Below are positions 46,857 through 50,927 of a DNA stretch of 50,927 nt, piece after piece. A model generated the notes under the pieces. The model made no database searches and was not told the DNA's origin. It was given only the letters and a program-made list of their open reading frames with translations. The stretch comes from a virus. The position numbers were made by a program, and so were the translations under genes. Each line of letters starts with the position of its first letter. Within the stretch, counting starts at the first letter, position 1. The stretch is taken from positions 1-50,927 of the IMG/VR virus record IMGVR_UViG_3300044632_001258; one strand, written 5' to 3'.

Positions 46857-47912
46857 ATGAAAGAGCCTGCAGAATTAAATGAATCACAATTGAGAATATT
46901 CAATAAAGTATTGAATAAAAAGCTATCTCAAAATTTTCCTTGGTGGTTTGAAGGTATTGAACTATCTCGTGCGGGAATGAATGATGGTCAAAACTACTTG
47001 TATATGGATGGTGACATTTATGTTGATGCTGATTGGGTAGGCGCACAATGGAGAAAATATAATGATTATAGACCAGTACCTGAATTTGGGACTGATTATG
47101 ATGAATACACTTTTGGAGATTTGGTCGGAATAAACGACGGTTGGCTTGATACACTTAAAGAAATATTCCTATCAGTATTCTATTCAATACACGGAGTTAA
47201 ATACCCAAGATATTTATCATTTAGTTGGCTTATGGTTAAACCTGTTGAAACTAAAGAACAGATGAAAGAAAACAATTTTTTAAAAGAACATATTAGAAAA
47301 ATAATACAAGAAGAAGTTAGTAGAAAATTCTTGAAACCAAATGAGAAAACTGAAAAACTTATATTAGATAAATTGAATAAGATTTTTTCAGATATGAATA
47401 TGTATCACACTGAAAGTTATAAAACAAGACACGATATTGAGTTTTGTAAAAATGGTAAAAAAATGATGAATTTAGCATTGTTTTTTGAAGAAACTGATGA
47501 CCGCAGACCAACATCTGAAAGAAAATTCATGGAGTCATCTTTATTTATACCCAAAGAGTTTGTTAACGATATATTAAACTATATACCTATTAGAAAAAAT
47601 TATCTTATTTACTTAATTGAAGAATGGTTTGAAGATAATTTTCTTGATGATGTGATAAATGAAATGGGTAGGGATGATATATCTATTGATGAATTATCAT
47701 TTATGGACAGAGTTGATGTATGTGTTCCACCAATCACTGAGATACCTGAAGGAGTTACTCAAGATGAGATGATTGAGGTTATTATGAAAAATACACTATG
47801 GCGTAAAAAAGATTTATTGGCGTTAGAAGAAAGAGAATCTGGGTCTATAGAACGGATGTATTTACAAAAACTTCATAGTAATGAAATAAACAGATTAAGT
47901 AATAATGGCTAA
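46857..47912 (+). CDS. Two-unit tagged protein, 351 aa
   Basis: Start at ATG 46857 (MKEPAELNESQLRIFNKVLN); a TTG at 46842 would add five residues. L7-N8-E9 followed by S10 is an exact site. The first unit (1-125) has NFPWWFEGIEL and YTFGDLVGINDGWLDTLKEI. A second leader-like helix, FLKEHIRKIIQEEVSRKFLK (141-160), precedes the second unit. The first unit resembles the middle of the 36576 protein. Overlaps the next gene by 8 bp. Confidence 0.58.
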   Translation: MKEPAELNESQLRIFNKVLNKKLSQNFPWWFEGIELSRAGMNDGQNYLYMDGDIYVDADWVGAQWRKYNDYRPVPEFGTDYDEYTFGDLVGINDGWLDTLKEIFLSVFYSIHGVKYPRYLSFSWLMVKPVETKEQMKENNFLKEHIRKIIQEEVSRKFLKPNEKTEKLILDKLNKIFSDMNMYHTESYKTRHDIEFCKNGKKMMNLALFFEETDDRRPTSERKFMESSLFIPKEFVNDILNYIPIRKNYLIYLIEEWFEDNFLDDVINEMGRDDISIDELSFMDRVDVCVPPITEIPEGVTQDEMIEVIMKNTLWRKKDLLALEERESGSIERMYLQKLHSNEINRLSNNG

Positions 47913-48777
47913 AGGAAAAGATAAAATATTAAAGTTAATTGACGAGTTAGGTCTTTGGAATGCTAAAGAAGCTTTGGGTATTTCATTAACCAAAATTGTT
48001 AAATTAGTTGGGTTAAAGATTCATCCAGGTTTGGCTAGTGAAATAATAATTGAAGGTATTAATAATGAAACCCTACCAACAGAATATAAAGAATTTAAGA
48101 TTTCAACAAATTCTGATGGCGTTGTTTATTGGGAAGGTAAATTTTATGGGGACCACTTCTTAGCTGATATGGTTGAAACAATATGGATAATGGCAACACC
48201 ATTTTGGGATGGTGAAAGTTACACTCCAGTCGAAACTGATTGGTATTCGTTGGTTGATGGGTCTAAAAATACACTTATTGCTGAAATTGAAGGAGGTGGT
48301 GATTACTTTGAAACAATTAGTGATAAGGTTTTTTTTGATAGTGTGGAAGAGTTACATAATTGGTATAATGAGTATTATTTACCACGTGTGTATAAAATAA
48401 TTATGAATAACTTCTTACTTAGTCTACGACAAGATATGGATGATAGGTTAGATGACAATATGGGTTATAGTCCTATAAGAGAAAGTATTGTTAGAGTATT
48501 AAGAGAAGAAAGTGAAGGTGATGGTAATGTAGAAAAATTTATAAAAAAGGCCACAAAGATAATTAATACAATTAAAATTCCTGCGGTGAAACGTGTTGGG
48601 TTTGATTATGATGAAATGATGGATGGATATCACGTTAATATATTTTTTGATAGACAATTTGCAATAGATAATCCCAAAAATTTCAATAAAGTAAAACAAA
48701 AAGCAGTCCAAGAAATTGGTTCAACCGTTACAAGTTATTTCCCGTTTAAATTTTTATTTTATTTACATTACGAATAA
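47905..48777 (+). CDS. Two-unit hypothetical protein with internal tag, 290 aa
   Basis: Opens MAKGKDKILKLIDELGLWNA, matching the second unit of the 46060 protein. At 189-203 SPIRESIVRVLREES contains I191-R192-E193 followed by S194, an exact site in a basic amphipathic helix. The last unit (about 205-290) has IINTIKIPAVKRVGFDYDEM and GYHVNIFFDRQF, a strand pattern similar to the first unit of 46060 (HDVEVNIFNTDYGTQCHVTV). Unknown function. It ends at the second copy of the MNLQ leader repeat. Confidence 0.58.
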   Translation: MAKGKDKILKLIDELGLWNAKEALGISLTKIVKLVGLKIHPGLASEIIIEGINNETLPTEYKEFKISTNSDGVVYWEGKFYGDHFLADMVETIWIMATPFWDGESYTPVETDWYSLVDGSKNTLIAEIEGGGDYFETISDKVFFDSVEELHNWYNEYYLPRVYKIIMNNFLLSLRQDMDDRLDDNMGYSPIRESIVRVLREESEGDGNVEKFIKKATKIINTIKIPAVKRVGFDYDEMMDGYHVNIFFDRQFAIDNPKNFNKVKQKAVQEIGSTVTSYFPFKFLFYLHYE

Positions 48778-48789
48778 TATGAACCTACA
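48774..48789 (+). repeat. Leader-start repeat, copy 2, at a strand switch
   Basis: ATAATATGAACCTACA again follows a stop codon directly. The coding similarity to MNLQ leaders stops after the fourth codon, and 9 bp further on lies the stop of the first gene of the inverted MKY array. This looks like a recombination junction. Confidence 0.55.
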
Positions 48790-48797
48790 AATTTTAT

Positions 48798-49133
48798 TTA
48801 ATTGTAATCATCAGAATCGTAATCACAATCAGAATAGAATCGGCCCAATGACTCAAACCCGTATCTATATTTAAACCATTCACCAACCAAGAGTAACGCA
48901 TCATCTAATGATATTGGAAAGAAGTCGGAAATTCTTGTAATTAAATCACAACTTACAAATGCGTCATCATAATTAACATGTGTGGATATTAATGGATATT
49001 GGCTTTCTCGCCAAGACGATTCAGATTCCCAAAGGTATAAGTCACCCCTATCTTCAACTGAAAAGAAGTTTTGGGTATCCAAATACTTAAAGATTAAGTT
49101 ATTTAAATGTGATTCTTTTATAAGGTATTTCAT
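48798..49133 (-). CDS. MKYxIxES-tagged protein, array member 1, 111 aa
   Basis: MKYLIKESHLNNLIFKYLD has I5-K6-E7 followed by S8. The sequence then follows the array pattern KYLDxxxF, a strand region, ITRISDFFPISLDDALLLVGEW, and an acidic tail (DCDYDSDDYN). It is homologous by eye to the 49173, 49912 and 50644 proteins. Function unknown; probable packaged protein. It is the last gene of the minus-strand operon. Confidence 0.62.
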   Translation of the reverse strand: MKYLIKESHLNNLIFKYLDTQNFFSVEDRGDLYLWESESSWRESQYPLISTHVNYDDAFVSCDLITRISDFFPISLDDALLLVGEWFKYRYGFESLGRFYSDCDYDSDDYN

Positions 49134-49172
49134 TGTTCGGTATGTATTATCTTATTTGGTTCTCAACCTTTC

Positions 49173-49520
49173 TTATATTTCCCATTTAGATGGTATTCTC
49201 AACGACCATTCTGAATTCATTATATGATATAACATTTCCCCTTCCAAATTTAGTTTATTTTTAACCCATTCTCCAATAGCTCTGGCTGATTTATATGTGG
49301 AAAGAGAAAAGAAAGAGGAAACCTCATCAACCAAATTTTTATATATAAAATACAACTCTTCATTATGATGACGACCACCATATTTAATTTGAGCAAACCC
49401 GTCATCATCAGGGTGTTTAAAGTATGTACTGGCACCAATTTTAGATATTTCAAAATCTTGATTATCCAAGTATTTGAATATTGCTTTATCTCGTTGTGAT
49501 TCGGTGATTAGGTATTTCAT
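49173..49520 (-). CDS. MKYxITES-tagged protein, array member 2, 115 aa
   Basis: MKYLITESQRDKAIFKYLDN: I5-T6-E7 followed by S8, exact site. Then KYLDNQDFEISKIG, FAQIKYGG, LVDEVSSFFSLSTYKSARAI and GEWVKNKLNL. It is closest to the partial protein at 50644 (LDNQDF..YAQIRY..GEVSSFFSM..REAIGRWVGETL). Start overlaps the 49517 gene stop by ATGA. Confidence 0.65.
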   Translation of the reverse strand: MKYLITESQRDKAIFKYLDNQDFEISKIGASTYFKHPDDDGFAQIKYGGRHHNEELYFIYKNLVDEVSSFFSLSTYKSARAIGEWVKNKLNLEGEMLYHIMNSEWSLRIPSKWEI

Positions 49521-49888
49521 GAGAATGTTACACTTTTAACTGATTTAACTTCGTAGTCGGGGAAGTATTCATTAAATACATCTGACAGAATGAAATCGCT
49601 GTGAACCCACCAAATTGGATGGGGAAAGGCCTCACCATATATATTATCAAGTTGTCTACTATAATATAATTCACCACTTTGTTTTATATACATCATCATT
49701 AGTTTTCCTTCAGAGTCGAATAAACCAATTCTAAATTCACTTTCATCATATGAATCAACCAAATTTACAAAATAAGGAACAAACTTATGTTTAAGTTTCT
49801 CATATTTTTCAGCGTACTCAATATTTCTCCAAGTTCTTTCAAGCTCGGTAATTAACTTATATTGTGATTCTGTTATAATGTATTTCAT
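49517..49888 (-). CDS. MKYxITES-tagged protein of a different body type, 123 aa
   Basis: MKYIITESQYKLITELERTW carries the exact I-T-E/S site, but the body (YEKLKHKFVPYFVNLVDSYD, then HPIWWVHSDFILSDVFNEYF) is not that of its neighbours; its last third resembles the IFG..W..F pattern of the 2756/42819 proteins. Same leader with a different body is direct evidence of modularity. TATTTAT lies 6 bp upstream. Confidence 0.62.
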   Translation of the reverse strand: MKYIITESQYKLITELERTWRNIEYAEKYEKLKHKFVPYFVNLVDSYDESEFRIGLFDSEGKLMMMYIKQSGELYYSRQLDNIYGEAFPHPIWWVHSDFILSDVFNEYFPDYEVKSVKSVTFS

Positions 49889-49894
49889 GTAGTG

Positions 49895-49901
49895 ATAAAT
49901 A
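49895..49901 (-). promoter_or_regulatory. TATTTAT-class (probable late) promoter, minus strand
   Basis: TATTTAT on the minus strand, 6 bp before the start at 49888. Confidence 0.5.
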
Positions 49902-49911
49902 TCTTATTATT

Positions 49912-50277
49912 TTACTTAACTATTAATCTGTAAGACATGTCACCATTTCCAGTATCATTAACATCATCATAATTAATTTTAAGATTTAGTTTATCACCGA
50001 CCCAATCCGCAATAACTTTTAATAATTTAGATTTAGGTATAGGTAAAAATAAAGTTACCAACTCAATTAATTCACGACTAACATATAACCAATCTCTAAC
50101 TTCACCAAAGGCATTTAAGTGATAGACACTTATTTGTGCGGTGTCATCTGATTCACTATTTAAAAAATAAATGTAATTGTTAAATTTTTTACCATTATCC
50201 ATTATAATAAAATCATGACTGTCCAAATATTTTCGTACAACATTTTCTAATTTAGATTCTGTGATAATGTATTTCAT
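49912..50277 (-). CDS. MKYxITES-tagged protein, array member 3, 121 aa
   Basis: MKYIITESKLENVVRKYLDS: exact I-T-E/S site. Then HDFIIMDNG, TAQISVYHL, ELIELVTLFLPIPKSKLLKV and ADWVGDKLNL, the same body plan as members 1, 2 and 4. Start overlaps the upstream stop by ATGA. Function unknown. Confidence 0.65.
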   Translation of the reverse strand: MKYIITESKLENVVRKYLDSHDFIIMDNGKKFNNYIYFLNSESDDTAQISVYHLNAFGEVRDWLYVSRELIELVTLFLPIPKSKLLKVIADWVGDKLNLKINYDDVNDTGNGDMSYRLIVK

Positions 50278-50630
50278 ATGTATAAATCAAGAAATTGTTC
50301 CATAGTTATTCCAAGAGCGTAGATACCAAGTAAATTCATAAAGTCGGACTCTTCATACCCATCACCTTTATTATCAAGAATCAATGGGAGGTTTGAACTA
50401 TAATTCATTTGATATAATACCTTACGATTATTATCCAATTCTATAAGATACATCGGACCATAGTTATCACCTAATTGTCTTCTTCGTAAACCATCGTAAG
50501 TAAAATAGAAATCAAAATCATTCAGTATTTTATATACGCTCGGGTCAAGCTCCACACGACCTGTGAGGTCAATATTAAACTTGTTTTTAATAAATGTTTT
50601 TAATTTAGATTCAGTGATTAATAGTTTCAT
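50274..50630 (-). CDS. MKLLITES-tagged protein, 118 aa
   Basis: Start chosen at ATG 50630 (MKLLITESKLKTFIKNKFNI), 6 bp after TATTTAT; a longer frame to 50705 has no leader. I5-T6-E7 followed by S8 is an exact site. The body (DPSVYKILNDFDFYFTYDGL, GPMYLIELDNNRKVLYQMNY) is unlike the other array members and ends with a helix FMNLLGIYALGITMEQFLDL. Function unknown. Confidence 0.62.
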   Translation of the reverse strand: MKLLITESKLKTFIKNKFNIDLTGRVELDPSVYKILNDFDFYFTYDGLRRRQLGDNYGPMYLIELDNNRKVLYQMNYSSNLPLILDNKGDGYEESDFMNLLGIYALGITMEQFLDLYI

Positions 50631-50636
50631 GTTATT

Positions 50637-50643
50637 ATAAATA
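50637..50643 (-). promoter_or_regulatory. TATTTAT-class (probable late) promoter, minus strand
   Basis: TATTTAT on the minus strand, 6 bp before ATG 50630 and 1 bp after the stop of the partial upstream gene. Confidence 0.5.
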
Positions 50644-50927
50644 TTAATTAGACGGAATCTGCATCCACTCAGATTTAATATTATTGGCCCACAAACAATA
50701 ATCAATATCTACCTTTAAGGTCTCCCCAACCCATCTACCGATAGCTTCCCTAGCATCATAACCTTGCATAGAAAAGAAAGAAGATACCTCACCAATTAAT
50801 CCTGTATATATGACACATTTTCTATCCTTTTTAAAATATCTAATCTGAGCATATTCATCACCTTCTGAATTTACAAAGTATACACCATCAACCTTCTCAA
50901 TCTGAATAAAGTCCTGATTGTCAAGGT
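50644..50927 (-). CDS. Array member 4, C-terminal part of a tagged protein (runs off the 3' edge)
   Basis: Open from the window end to TAA at 50644-50646, about 94 residues. It begins in LDNQDFIQIEKVDGVYFVN and continues with YAQIRYFKKDRK, GEVSSFFSMQGYDAREAIGR and WVGETLKV. This matches the 49173 protein over its whole visible length, so a leader MKYxITES..KYLDNQDF should lie just outside the window. Confidence 0.65.
   Translation of the reverse strand, partial: LDNQDFIQIEKVDGVYFVNSEGDEYAQIRYFKKDRKCVIYTGLIGEVSSFFSMQGYDAREAIGRWVGETLKVDIDYCLWANNIKSEWMQIPSN

Noticed and set aside
278-50643. Interpreting TATTTAT as T4 late promoters (TATAAATA) in the opposite direction
   Set aside because: The motif is always oriented as TATTTAT toward the gene it precedes, and in several places there is no gene to be served in the opposite direction.
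1-50927. CRISPR arrays, insertion sequences, integrase or attachment sites
   Set aside because: No regularly spaced direct repeats, transposase-like frames or terminal inverted repeats were found by reading.

Overview
The window looks like a piece of a large tailed-phage genome (probably a jumbo phage or close relative) that infects a member of the Bacteroidota. The DNA is AT-rich and densely packed, with stop/start overlaps of the ATGA type at many gene junctions. It has almost no Shine-Dalgarno sequences, and it carries repeated Bacteroidota-type promoters (TTG, 19-20 bp, TAnnTTTG). Phage hallmarks are a T4 Rnl1-like RNA ligase, a small P-loop polynucleotide-kinase-like protein, a lysis cassette, two tRNA genes, thymidylate synthase, and dozens of short proteins of no recognised family. 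No head, tail, terminase or polymerase gene lies in the window, so the phage assignment is an inference.

Layout. 0-3.2 kb: small secreted and unknown genes, tRNA-Met/Ile(CAT), tRNA-Leu(TAA), and a tagged HExxH metallopeptidase with its partner gene. 3.2-6.1 kb: dnaK and small genes. 6.1-14.5 kb: a plus-strand early-type region with methylglyoxal synthase, a cyclic-phosphate-processing receiver protein, two metallophosphoesterases, RNA ligase and a Pnk-like kinase, which together look like an RNA-end-repair set. 14.56-14.71 kb: a probable structured non-coding RNA with its own promoter and terminator. 15.9-17.3 kb: a glycosyltransferase and an LpxH-like phosphoesterase. 17.4-22.6 kb: two membrane histidine kinases, a response regulator and associated membrane/coiled-coil proteins. 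22.7-25.2 kb: a lysis cassette with GH19 endolysin, holin-like protein and overlapping spanin-like genes. 25.2-34.8 kb: metabolic genes (rfbB, thyA, rfbA, glutamine synthetase, hotdog thioesterase) among short unknown genes. 34.9-50.9 kb: PPK2, a papain-like amidase, PurA and a CYTH phosphatase embedded in a two-strand array of unusual proteins with short conserved N-terminal tags.

The most interesting signal is that array. About twenty proteins begin with a short leader of one of three styles: MKYxITES; (R/K)LTESDL or LIRKVLTE; or ENIQRIKEMMGL. Most contain an (I/L)-x-E followed by S, A or G close to the N-terminus. That matches the cleavage rule of the T4 prohead protease, and the leaders resemble the capsid-targeting sequences of T4 internal proteins. 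The bodies behind the tags are unrelated to one another: a zincin, a possible PD-(D/E)xK nuclease, PPK2 and many unknown domains. Most of the transcription units that carry them are preceded by the heptamer TATTTAT, usually 4-7 bp before the start codon, whereas the metabolic and repair genes use TAnnTTTG exactly 4 bp before the start codon. I read this as two promoter classes (early host-like and probable late), both giving leaderless or nearly leaderless messages, with the late class driving a modular set of proteins packaged into the capsid and injected.
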